From contig JBEBSD010000124.1 in NCBI GenBank assembly GCA_040394475.1, positions 1 to 11,152 of the forward strand: 11,152 nucleotides of DNA, in the 5' to 3' direction. The position numbers were made by a program, and so were the translations under genes. Positions 1 to 6,726 of the stretch are shown here, piece after piece. The DNA is from JBEBSD01 sp040394475 (GTDB taxonomy: Bacteria; Bacteroidota; Bacteroidia; Cytophagales; Spirosomataceae). The notes under the pieces were generated by a model that made no database searches, was not told the origin of the DNA, and was given only the letters and a program-made list of their open reading frames with translations. Position 1 is the first letter of the stretch. Each line of letters starts with the position of its first letter.

Positions 1-6
1 ATGCCA

Positions 7-35
7 CCATGGTCTGTGTCTTCACAGACCATCCC
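7..35. repeat. Dispersed hairpin repeat, left copy
   Basis: Positions 9-18 (ATGGTCTGTG) are the exact reverse complement of 23-32 (CACAGACCAT), with a TCTT loop at 19-22, giving a perfect 10-bp stem. With the flanking CC and CCC, this 29-bp block is identical and in the same orientation to 11098-11126 at the other end of the window. It lies outside any convincing gene, as expected of a REP-like intergenic palindrome. No transposase or RAYT gene is present here. There is no T-tract, so a terminator role is not supported. Confidence 0.8.
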
Positions 36-97
36 GGTACCCGCCTGTAAGAGTGCGTAGACACCGCCTACGGTATGCCGAGATACACCTGATAAGT

Positions 98-121
98 CAC
101 AGGTTAACGAACTTACCTGTG
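98..121. repeat. Short inverted repeat upstream of the isomerase gene
   Basis: CACAGGT (98-104) and ACCTGTG (115-121) form a perfect 7-bp inverted repeat with a 10-nt spacer. It lies about 150 bp before the chosen start of the first gene. It could be an operator or the end of an upstream transcript, but no run of T follows on either strand, so the role is unknown. A smaller 5-bp inverted repeat (CGTAG/CTACG, 56-72) lies just before it. The rest of 36-269 shows no gene or convincing promoter; the best -7 match is GAATTTTG at 154-161, with no -33 partner. Confidence 0.3.
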
Positions 122-269
122 TAAATCCGTGGTGAAGTTTATTGCCGATTACAGAATTTTGGCGGGATTCGGTATAAACGGGTCTTGTTTCACTTTTATG
201 AGCAGCTTCCGTATGAGCACTGTGCGGCGGGCGGTTACTATCAGGCAGGTCATTAAACAACAGACAGAT

Positions 270-1127
270 ATGAAACGAATTAAGAAACTGGCGCCGATTT
301 TACTGATCCTGGTCAGTGCGGGCCTTTCACATGCGCAGTCGGGGAAAGGGCCCTTGTTTACCGATGCAATCGGCCTGCAGACCTATACCTTCCGGAACAG
401 TTTCCCGTTGGGCGTTGAAGCGACCCTGGATACGATCAAGACTTTGGGAATTGTAGAGCTGGAAGCCAATCCTCCCAAGGGGGTCACGCCTGAAGCCTTC
501 CGGAAAATGACCGATGCGCGGGGAATGAAAATTGTAGCTACCGGCGCCGGGTATGAGGAGCTCGTAAAAGATCCGATGGAAGTGGTTCGTAAGGCTAAAA
601 TACTGGGAGCCTCGTATGTAATGGTCGCCTGGATCCCGCACACCCCGCCCTTTAACCTCGACGATGCCATGCGTTCGGCAGAGGACTTTAACAAGGCCGG
701 TAAAGTATTAAAGGAAAACGGCATCACGTTTTGTTACCATAACCATGGATATGAATTTATACCCTACGGCAACGGGACGTTATTTGACGTGCTGGCGGAG
801 AATACGAACCCGGAATATGTTTCCTTTGAAATGGATGTTTTGTGGACGATTTTTCCCGGAGCAGACCCGGTTAAATTGCTGAACAAATATGGTAACCGTT
901 TCAAACTGATGCACCTGAAAGATCTGCGGAAAGGGGTAAAAGGGGACTTCTCCGGCGGCACGGCCCTGACCAATGATGTGACATTGGGCACCGGACAGGC
1001 CAATTTTCCGGCGATTATCCGGGCGGCTCAGAAAGCAGGGATAAAGCATTATTTCATTGAAGACGAAAGCCCTATTTTTGGTCAGCAGGTCCCGAAGTCA
1101 ATTGCCTACCTGAAAGGATTGAAATAA
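270..1127 (+). CDS. Exported sugar phosphate isomerase/epimerase-like TIM-barrel protein
   Basis: This is a 285-residue protein of the xylose-isomerase-like TIM-barrel superfamily (AP_endonuc_2 fold, IolE/epimerase type). The ATG at 270 is preferred over the upstream in-frame start at 129 because it places a signal peptide at the N-terminus: basic MKRIKK, a hydrophobic core to about residue 19, then a Ser-His-Ala site with cleavage likely after Ala22. The export target is therefore the periplasm. Candidate metal ligands fit the family: Glu162 in YHNHGYEF, Asp189 in FEMDVLW, His215 in LMHLKDL and Glu264 in YFIEDE. Length is usual for Bacteroidota members. It is the first gene of a likely operon, 16 bp before the aldolase. 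No clear ribosome-binding sequence is seen. The exact substrate cannot be read from sequence. Family members often sit beside oxidoreductases and 3-keto-sugar enzymes, so a periplasmic keto-sugar role is possible but is inference. Confidence 0.87.
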   Translation: MKRIKKLAPILLILVSAGLSHAQSGKGPLFTDAIGLQTYTFRNSFPLGVEATLDTIKTLGIVELEANPPKGVTPEAFRKMTDARGMKIVATGAGYEELVKDPMEVVRKAKILGASYVMVAWIPHTPPFNLDDAMRSAEDFNKAGKVLKENGITFCYHNHGYEFIPYGNGTLFDVLAENTNPEYVSFEMDVLWTIFPGADPVKLLNKYGNRFKLMHLKDLRKGVKGDFSGGTALTNDVTLGTGQANFPAIIRAAQKAGIKHYFIEDESPIFGQQVPKSIAYLKGLK

Positions 1128-1143
1128 TAAGAGATTTGCCGCT

Positions 1144-1836
1144 GTGAATTATTCCCATACGTTGACATCCGGGAGCGGTACGACTCCGGAGTTCTCCTGG
1201 CCGTTGTTTGATACGGTACCAATTGTAGGGATTATCCGGAATATTGCTGTCCGGGATATCCTGGAAATGGTCCCCGGGTACCGCTCGGCCGGCCTGACCA
1301 CCCTCGAAATCACGATGAATACGCCGGGAGCGACCGCTATTATTTCGCAATTAAGCCAGGAGTATGCGGGAACGTTGAATATCGGGGCCGGAACCGTCCG
1401 GAACCGTAGGGAACTGGACGCGGCGCTGACGGCGGGTGCACAGTTTATTGTGACGCCTATTATCGACGAAGCGGTCATCCGGACCAGTGTGGCGGCAGGA
1501 ATCCCGGTTTTTCCGGGAGCCTATACCCCGACGGAAATTTACCGTGCCTGGGACCTGGGGGCTGCTATTGTGAAAGTATTTCCGGCAACCAGGTTGGGGG
1601 CTGCTTATTTCCGCGAGTTGAAAGGGCCTTTGAATGAGGTCCGGCTTATGCCTACCGGAGGCGTTTCACTGGAAACTATTCCGGACTTTTTCCGGGCGGG
1701 TGTCAGCGGTTTCGGAATCGGCAGCCCTTTGTTTCCCGAGTCGCTGGTAGCTGCCAGGGACTGGGGGGGGCTGGCGCAGCATTTTTCGGCATTTGTGGCC
1801 CTTTTGCAGCAGTTACGTGCAGCAGCGTCATTGTAA
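1144..1836 (+). CDS. KDPG/KHG aldolase family protein (class I, Schiff-base)
   Basis: A 230-residue cytoplasmic enzyme of the Eda family, which splits 2-keto-3-deoxy-6-phosphogluconate or related 2-keto-3-deoxy acids to pyruvate and an aldehyde. Motifs appear in family order: VPIVGIIR (Arg32), LEIT (Glu55, the general acid/base position), GAGTV (81-85), PGAYTPTE (124-131), IVKVFPA with the Schiff-base Lys144, MPTGGV (169-174) and GIGSPLF (191-197). The arginine usually found four residues after the catalytic Glu is Asn59 here (EITMN), which may alter phosphate or substrate recognition. The start is GTG at 1144; AAGAG about ten bases upstream may serve as a weak ribosome-binding site, and no better ATG exists before the conserved core. 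The first 20 residues are an extension lacking conserved motifs. It is 16 bp after the isomerase gene, so probably cotranscribed. Its stop lies 2 bp from the stop of the opposing gene. The family call is firm; the substrate is not. Confidence 0.9.
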   Translation: MNYSHTLTSGSGTTPEFSWPLFDTVPIVGIIRNIAVRDILEMVPGYRSAGLTTLEITMNTPGATAIISQLSQEYAGTLNIGAGTVRNRRELDAALTAGAQFIVTPIIDEAVIRTSVAAGIPVFPGAYTPTEIYRAWDLGAAIVKVFPATRLGAAYFRELKGPLNEVRLMPTGGVSLETIPDFFRAGVSGFGIGSPLFPESLVAARDWGGLAQHFSAFVALLQQLRAAASL

Positions 1837-1838
1837 GT

Positions 1839-4800
1839 CTATTCCTTTCCGTTTTTCAGATAAGCCACCAAATCCACAACCTCCTGGTCGCTGAGGGTAG
1901 TGAACAGGCCCGGGGGCATCAGGGATACCGCGGTGACTTCACGGGACTGTATGTTGGATTTGGCGATAACAACCGGATCCTGGCCCACTACTTTCAGGGT
2001 AAGCTGATGGAGGCCTTCCGAAGCGATATTCCCCGCATACGTGCGTCCGTCACGGGTAGTGATGATCACCATTTTATAGTCATCCTGAATATCCCCGCTG
2101 GGATCGAGGATGTTGGAAAGTAAATAGTCCAGGTTACCCCGGTTGGCGCCGGTAATATCCGGCCCGATGGCGCCGCCTTCGCCAAAAAGCCGGTGGCAGG
2201 GGGCGCAGGTGGTTTGAAAGAGTAATTTCCCCTTACCATGGTCAGCGCCTGCCAGTTTGTTTGTAGTCAGGAGCGCCCGGTACTTTTGGTATTCCTGTTG
2301 AACAGACTGGCTTTGCTGCTCGATGGGTCCCCAGACTTCAATAAAACCACTTCCCACTACCCGCAGCAATTGTCTGGCCGCATAGGCAGGGACATCTTTT
2401 TTGGGGACAGTCCCGGAAGCGATGGCTTTGGTCAGCAGGTTGCCGTACCCCGAACGGGAAGAAAGGGTGAGGATGGCTTCTGTTTTCTCATCCGGTGTAT
2501 AGGAAGGATAGTCTTTTAACAGGATTTGCGCAAGATTGTTACGATCGTAGGCCGCTACCGCACGGATTGCCGTCTTCCGGTAGGTCGTATCGGCAAGCAA
2601 ACCAGGAAGCAGCGGCGGCAATTCCGGTTTCTGGCCTGACGCAAGCGTGGTGATAGCCTGTTGTAGGGCCTTGGGGTCACTGCCGGGATCTTTTATGATG
2701 GCCATGAGGTGCAGCGTGGTTTCATTGTCGCCAAACTTCCTGGCAATGGTGGTAGCCAATCCGGCAAGAGGATTTCCCGGTGTGGTAAGCTGCTGATAAG
2801 CCCCGGCCCAGTTGGCAGGAGGCATCATTTGCGGATGACTCTCCAGCCCATCTCTGATTCCTTCGAGTAACGACGCCGTAATGGCGGGGTAGCGGGGTAA
2901 AAGGCCCAGGAGAAGGTCGAGCTGGCCGGCATCCGTTATCCGGCGTGCAGTGTAGTTGGTAAGCAGACGGATCTTGCTGTCAGCAACGAGCGCCACCGCT
3001 TCCCCGGGCCGGGCAGCGACCAGGGGCTCCAGTGCAAACCATAACATATTGGGAAGGTTATGATCGGAACTGTCCCTGGAATGGGTAATGAGTCCCTTCA
3101 GTATTTCCCACCGGCTTTCCTCCGGCAAACGTTGTAAGGCGGCAGCCAGGTAAAGGCGGACAACGGGGGAAGTATCCAGGCGCGCCATGTTCGCAAAGGT
3201 TTGGAGGAGGGGCGGGCGGTTCCCGTTTTCTTCACACAATAGCTGGATGGCCCAGGCCCGTATGTATGCATCGTGGTCTTGCAGCAGCATTGTAACTTCC
3301 TGAGGAGTAATCCCGCCGGTTACGTGCAGGGTCCAAAGCGCACGCAGCCGGAAGTCTTCGTTGGTTCCCGAAGCAAGCAGCGATTTCAATGCGGTAGTGG
3401 CAGCGGGATGAAGCGCTCCTTTGGTAGCGCGGTTCTGCAGAATGAGCCGAGCCCGGCGCGCATGCCAGTCACTCCGGCTGGTCTGGAGCGCTGCCAGATC
3501 CTGGTCGGGCAAACTATTCAGGTCGGCAAAGCGGTTCTCCCAACGGGGAGTTTGTACCGTAGTGGAAGTGATCCGGAAAATACGTCCCGTTTCTTTGTTA
3601 AGCACTTCGGAGCCACAGATATCGGCATCGTGCCAATCGAGTACATAAAGAGCGCCTTCCGGTCCGGTTTCCATGCTGAACCCTACCCATTGCGCGTTGT
3701 TGGCCATCAGAAAATCATCACCATGGCTGCCTTTGAAACCCGATCCGCTACGGGTAAGTACATCCGACAGGATGGCATGTTCGTGTATATTAGCCATAAA
3801 AATCCGGCCTTGCTCGGACTCCGGAAAGCCGTCGGATTGGTAAATACGGGCCCCGCCATGGGCCGAACGGTGACTATGGTCGGCAATGGTCCGTATATCG
3901 CTATAGTGATAAGGATTGAAATGTTGTCCGCCCTGCCGGTGGTAAATGCCCCCCGGAACCACGTGCCACAGATGGGGAATAACACAGGCAGTAATAAATA
4001 ACTGGCCTTTGGCATCATAGTCGATCCCCCACGGATTGCTAAACCCGTGCGCAACGACCTCGAACTGCTCTTTTACAGGATGGTAGCGCCAAACGCCTCC
4101 ATTGATTTCAATACCGTCTGTTATCGGGATATGTTCCGGGTAGGGGTCATTGCCTCTGTAAATTTTGCCTTTCCCGACGGGTTTCCCCACGGTGGAAGGA
4201 GTCGCAAATCCTTGCAGCCCATACAGCCAGCCATCCGGCCCCCAATGCAGGCTGTTGAGGGTTTCATGCCGGTCGCGGATCCCCCATCCGGTTAACCGGA
4301 CCTCAATGGCCCCGGTGTCCGCAACATCGTCGTGATCCCGGTCCGGCACAAACAGCAGGTTCGGCGGTGCACCGATGTACACGCCGTCAAACCCAACCGC
4401 CAGCGCAGCCGGAAAGGCAATCCCCTCAAGAAAAACCTTCCGGGTATCGGCGACACCATCGTTATCCGTATCTTCCAGGATAAGGATCCGGCTGTCGCCT
4501 GAATTGGAGAAGCCTTTTCCGCGTGCTTCATAGTCACGGTTTTCCGCTACCCACAAACGCCCCCGGTCGTCCCAGCAAAAGGCCATAGGCTGGGTAATCA
4601 TGGGTTCACTGGCCCAGGTATTGACCTGGTAGCCGTCTTTTAGGGTCATGGCTGCCACGGCCTGTTCAGGCGTGAGAAAGGTCGCCTTACGTCCTTCCTC
4701 CTGGGCAATCCGCCAAAGATCAGTGGTGGTATAAGCCCCTGTTCTTCCCGCAAAATTATTCCAATGGCCCGTTAACTCAATATCGCTAAGACTTCCTGTG

Positions 4801-5645
4801 TATACCATCAACTGGTGTCTGATCACCTCTGTCATCCCTTTTTTAAGGGTCCAGGCTCCGGCGCGTGCTTTCGCAGTCCCGACACCCATCTGGTTGTCTA
4901 CGCGCCACAATTGGGGAAATCCACGGTTTTGGGGGTGATCGAACAACGCAATATGCGCGAGGTCGTTTCTGTCGGCGGTTTGCAATCCCACGTCGATCCA
5001 CATGGCCGGTTGCCCTTCGGCTTTCATATTGACCTGCCGGGCCGCATTTACCACCTGACCGGGCATCCCTTCCTTCCACGGCATCCGTACAAACAGTCCG
5101 CCGTAATCGTACTGGTCAAAGGTCAGGTCCTGCCTGGCATCACCGCTCCATTCCAGGTCCAGAAAGTAGTGTTGCCCCCTGATTTCAAACGTCCAGTTCT
5201 GCGTTTCGGTGAGCAGGGTTTCTCCTTTTTCATCCAGCAGTGCATAGACGGTCTGCCACTTTACCTGGTTGCCGCTTTCAACCAGGACTTCATAGGCGAT
5301 TCGTTTCCAGTAATCACTTTGCGGATTGTGGAAGAAATCCCGTTGATTGATCCGGGTGATTCCCCAGTAAATCCCTGTCTGGTGTTTATGATGGGCGGGG
5401 CTGTACTCGGTAAGGACGCCTTTGCCGTCAGGCGCCAGCAGCGGGTGGAGAAAAGGCCTGAAACCCGCCGCCGCATTCTGAACGATAACCGGTTCGGAAA
5501 TCCCTTCCCGAAAAATGGAAATGGTCTCCTGTGACTCGTTTTTGACTGCTTTGAGAACGGTAGACAACTCCTCTTCCGGCGGACGTACCCACCCGGCCAG
5601 CAGGGACAACAGCAAGACAGGAACAATAGCTGCTGATAGCTTCAT
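1839..5645 (-). CDS. DUF6807 / PVC-type dehydrogenase / cytochrome c fusion protein
   Basis: A 1268-residue exported multidomain protein. Residues 1-20 are a hydrophobic signal segment without a clear cleavage motif. About 40-300 match DUF6807 (formerly PmoA family), with the His-rich SPAHHKHQTGIYWG (82-95). About 338-695 match the PVC-type membrane-bound dehydrogenase beta-propeller (TIGR02604-like): SEPMITQPMAFCWDDRGRLW, then a calcium-site-like DTDNDGVAD (392-400) and a degenerate DRDHDDVAD. About 710-1110 are helical HEAT-like repeats. About 1135-1268 form the heme-binding domain (TIGR02603-like), with CAPCH at 1147-1151 and a likely distal Met1243 in SLMPPGLF. Known: such proteins are common in Planctomycetes and Bacteroidota and are presumed periplasmic sugar or alcohol oxidases passing electrons to heme; few are characterised. 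The ATG at 5645 has no Shine-Dalgarno. It converges on the aldolase gene with a 2-bp gap. The substrate is unknown. Confidence 0.9.
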   Translation of the reverse strand: MKLSAAIVPVLLLSLLAGWVRPPEEELSTVLKAVKNESQETISIFREGISEPVIVQNAAAGFRPFLHPLLAPDGKGVLTEYSPAHHKHQTGIYWGITRINQRDFFHNPQSDYWKRIAYEVLVESGNQVKWQTVYALLDEKGETLLTETQNWTFEIRGQHYFLDLEWSGDARQDLTFDQYDYGGLFVRMPWKEGMPGQVVNAARQVNMKAEGQPAMWIDVGLQTADRNDLAHIALFDHPQNRGFPQLWRVDNQMGVGTAKARAGAWTLKKGMTEVIRHQLMVYTGSLSDIELTGHWNNFAGRTGAYTTTDLWRIAQEEGRKATFLTPEQAVAAMTLKDGYQVNTWASEPMITQPMAFCWDDRGRLWVAENRDYEARGKGFSNSGDSRILILEDTDNDGVADTRKVFLEGIAFPAALAVGFDGVYIGAPPNLLFVPDRDHDDVADTGAIEVRLTGWGIRDRHETLNSLHWGPDGWLYGLQGFATPSTVGKPVGKGKIYRGNDPYPEHIPITDGIEINGGVWRYHPVKEQFEVVAHGFSNPWGIDYDAKGQLFITACVIPHLWHVVPGGIYHRQGGQHFNPYHYSDIRTIADHSHRSAHGGARIYQSDGFPESEQGRIFMANIHEHAILSDVLTRSGSGFKGSHGDDFLMANNAQWVGFSMETGPEGALYVLDWHDADICGSEVLNKETGRIFRITSTTVQTPRWENRFADLNSLPDQDLAALQTSRSDWHARRARLILQNRATKGALHPAATTALKSLLASGTNEDFRLRALWTLHVTGGITPQEVTMLLQDHDAYIRAWAIQLLCEENGNRPPLLQTFANMARLDTSPVVRLYLAAALQRLPEESRWEILKGLITHSRDSSDHNLPNMLWFALEPLVAARPGEAVALVADSKIRLLTNYTARRITDAGQLDLLLGLLPRYPAITASLLEGIRDGLESHPQMMPPANWAGAYQQLTTPGNPLAGLATTIARKFGDNETTLHLMAIIKDPGSDPKALQQAITTLASGQKPELPPLLPGLLADTTYRKTAIRAVAAYDRNNLAQILLKDYPSYTPDEKTEAILTLSSRSGYGNLLTKAIASGTVPKKDVPAYAARQLLRVVGSGFIEVWGPIEQQSQSVQQEYQKYRALLTTNKLAGADHGKGKLLFQTTCAPCHRLFGEGGAIGPDITGANRGNLDYLLSNILDPSGDIQDDYKMVIITTRDGRTYAGNIASEGLHQLTLKVVGQDPVVIAKSNIQSREVTAVSLMPPGLFTTLSDQEVVDLVAYLKNGKE

Positions 5646-5763
5646 TTCGGAAAGAACAAGTTCTGTCTAGTAAAGAAGTAATAGCAGGAGAGTTACTTAT
5701 AAAGCAGGAAATGATTTCCCGGTACAGGCGATCATTCCCCTTAAAAAAGTATGGAGTATGTCG

Positions 5764-5787
5764 AAAAGATTACGGGCCTGTTCCCGT
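5764..5787 (-). terminator. Weak intrinsic terminator after the small membrane protein gene
   Basis: On the minus strand ACGGG pairs with CCCGT (5783-5787 with 5772-5776) around a 6-nt AACAGG loop, followed by AATCTTTT. The stem is only 5 bp but GC-rich, and it overlaps the stop codon of the 43-residue reading frame. Its position right at the end of that frame is mild support for a transcription unit ending here. Confidence 0.35.
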
Positions 5788-5901
5788 GGAAACAGATTTC
5801 AATAAGAACATACCGATTGTCATGATCGTGACAATAATAACAAATCGGAGAAGTTTAAGCAGCTGATCAAATGTCCGGGAGCTTTTCTTTAATACGCGCA
5901 T
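5770..5901 (-). CDS. Putative 43-residue single-pass membrane protein
   Basis: An ATG at 5901 opens a 43-codon frame ending at TAA (5770-5772). The N-terminal part is basic (Arg2, Lys5, Lys6, Arg9, Lys16, Arg19). It is followed by a continuous hydrophobic stretch, roughly residues 17-36 with the core FVIIVTIMTIGMFLL, and then a short polar tail STGTGP. By the positive-inside rule the N-terminus would be cytoplasmic. Support is the membrane-protein-like composition, the same strand as both neighbours, a weak terminator at the end and a repeat-rich upstream region. Against it: there is no visible ribosome-binding site, no recognised family and a short length. It sits between the response regulator and the cytochrome fusion, so it could be a small accessory protein of either, which is inference only. 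Confidence 0.45.
   Translation of the reverse strand: MRVLKKSSRTFDQLLKLLRFVIIVTIMTIGMFLLKSVSTGTGP
5816..5835. promoter_or_regulatory. 20-bp dyad with Crp/Fnr-like architecture
   Basis: ATTGTCA (5816-5822) and TGACAAT (5829-5835) are perfect inverted half-sites around TGATCG; the central GATC is also symmetric, so nine of ten base pairs match. The TGTCA-N6-TGACA layout resembles the half-site spacing of Crp/Fnr-family operators. It lies about 170 bp upstream of the cytochrome fusion start. However, it falls inside the 43-codon reading frame, where it encodes part of the hydrophobic stretch, so the symmetry could be coincidental. No Crp/Fnr gene is in the window. Confidence 0.35.
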
Positions 5902-5927
5902 GATGGTGGATAGCTTTGATAGAGTGT

Positions 5928-5965
5928 AACATCAGGAGTTAGAAATTAATTCACAACATCAGGAG
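5928..5965. repeat. Paired 11-bp direct repeats upstream of the small gene
   Basis: AACATCAGGAG occurs at 5928-5938 and again at 5955-5965, a 27-bp start-to-start spacing, in the otherwise non-coding stretch between the small membrane gene start (5901) and the response regulator stop (6037). Paired identical sites of this size suggest binding sites for a transcription factor acting on the minus-strand gene or genes to the left. No protein can be assigned; the adjacent NarL-type regulator is a candidate by proximity only. Confidence 0.4.
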
Positions 5966-6014
5966 AAAGTGACACTTTCGGGTACAAATTTTAATTAAAA
6001 ACGGCTGTGACACA
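5965..6014. promoter_or_regulatory. Two GTGACAC-centred palindromes
   Basis: GAAAGTGACACTTTC (5965-5979) is a perfect 15-bp palindrome about a central A, and TGTGACACA (6006-6014) is a perfect 9-bp palindrome with the same GTGACAC core, 38 bp further right. The first abuts the right-hand AACATCAGGAG repeat. The arrangement resembles a strong and a weaker operator for a dimeric regulator. The second could instead belong to the 3' end of the response regulator transcript, just before its T-run. Regulator unknown. Confidence 0.4.
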
Positions 6015-6036
6015 ATACCCTGATCATGTGAAGCGT

Positions 6037-6663
6037 CTACAGCAATTTTTCGCGGAATGCTTTGCTGACTGCCTCCGTTTGCGAGTTGACATGCAGCTTC
6101 TCGTAAATATGTTTAATATGGACGCGCACCGTGTCGATACTGATGCCTAAACCGGCGGCGATAATTTTATAGCTGTTTCCAAGGGACATCGAGGCCAGGA
6201 TTTCCTGCTCCCGGGGAGTCAGCCGGTAATCGAAAGCCGGCTGCTCGTGAAAGGACTGCAGTACCCGCCTGGCAATATCCGGGCTCATGGGAGCCCCTCC
6301 GTGAAGCACATCATACACTGCGGGAATGAGGCGTTCGGAAGCATGCTTCTTCAGCAGGTAGCCGTTTGCACCTGCATGCAGGGCATTGAAAATGTTCTCA
6401 TTATCGTCGAAAACGGTTAACATAATCACCGGGATCGTGCTTTTCTCCTGTCGGATCAGCCGTACCGCCTGCACGCCCCCGCATACCCCCATGTCAATAT
6501 CCATCAGTATCAGGTCGGGATGCAGTGTCCGCAGATGCCGGAGGATATCCCTGGAATTTTCAAAAGCTCCTACTACCGAAAAATCTTCATGCAACGATAG
6601 CAGCCCTTCGATACTTTCACGCAGCTGGGGGTTATCTTCGTAAATGAGAATAGAATGAGACAT
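6037..6663 (-). CDS. NarL/LuxR-family two-component response regulator
   Basis: A 208-residue cytoplasmic transcription factor. The receiver domain spans about residues 4-120, with acidic pair Glu9/Asp10, phosphoacceptor Asp55 (LMDIDM), Thr83 and Lys105 (GYLLK). After a linker, a LuxR-type helix-turn-helix spans about 147-203: LTPREQEIL, then the recognition part GISIDTVRVHIKHIYEKL. Length and layout are standard for the family, and all key receiver residues are present, so it should be phosphorylatable. It starts 63 bp after the kinase stop on the same strand, which makes the kinase its likely partner. TAGCTTTA (minus strand, 6688-6695), one base from the Bacteroidota -7 consensus, could give a second internal promoter. 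There is no Shine-Dalgarno sequence. Target genes are not evident. Confidence 0.95.
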   Translation of the reverse strand: MSHSILIYEDNPQLRESIEGLLSLHEDFSVVGAFENSRDILRHLRTLHPDLILMDIDMGVCGGVQAVRLIRQEKSTIPVIMLTVFDDNENIFNALHAGANGYLLKKHASERLIPAVYDVLHGGAPMSPDIARRVLQSFHEQPAFDYRLTPREQEILASMSLGNSYKIIAAGLGISIDTVRVHIKHIYEKLHVNSQTEAVSKAFREKLL

Positions 6664-6726
6664 AGCGCTCGGCGTTAAATGATCGTGTAAAGCTATTGAA
6701 TAAAGACAACCCTGGCTATACCCAGT

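Larger units (their letters stand above)
5646..6036. other. 391-bp gap between the cytochrome fusion and the response regulator
   Basis: This gap is AT-richer than the neighbouring genes and must hold the promoter of the 1268-residue protein as well as the end of the two-component transcript. It contains a probable small gene (5770-5901), a weak terminator (5764-5787) and a cluster of dyads and direct repeats (5816-6014). No full Bacteroidota promoter is obvious for the large gene: the best -7 match is TACTTTTT (minus strand, 5744-5751), one base off consensus and about 100 bp before the start, without a good -33. No strong terminator follows the response regulator; there is only a run of five T (minus strand, 5997-6001) next to the 12-bp palindrome TTTTAATTAAAA (5989-6000). 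Confidence 0.6.

Noticed and set aside
1..60. Open frame through the left hairpin ending at TAG (58-60), possibly the tail of an upstream gene
   Set aside because: Twenty codons through a palindromic repeat with no upstream context cannot be told from chance.
129..269. 47-codon N-terminal extension of the isomerase-like protein from an ATG-equivalent start at 129
   Set aside because: It would bury a clear signal peptide that starts at Met 270, and the extension has no conserved features.
3273..4001. Plus-strand open frame of 242 codons opposite the cytochrome fusion gene
   Set aside because: It is wholly antisense to the conserved propeller and repeat domains of the 1268-residue protein and its translation has no recognisable domain; it is a shadow of the real gene.
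4815..5534. Plus-strand open frame of 239 codons opposite the DUF6807 domain
   Set aside because: It is antisense to a well-matched conserved domain, has no family-like motif and has no sign of a promoter or start context.
5911..5918. Exact TAGCTTTG (-7 consensus) on the plus strand, suggesting a small RNA or antisense promoter
   Set aside because: It has no TTG -33 element about 20 bp upstream and no plus-strand gene or terminator-like end downstream; an 8-bp match alone is expected by chance.
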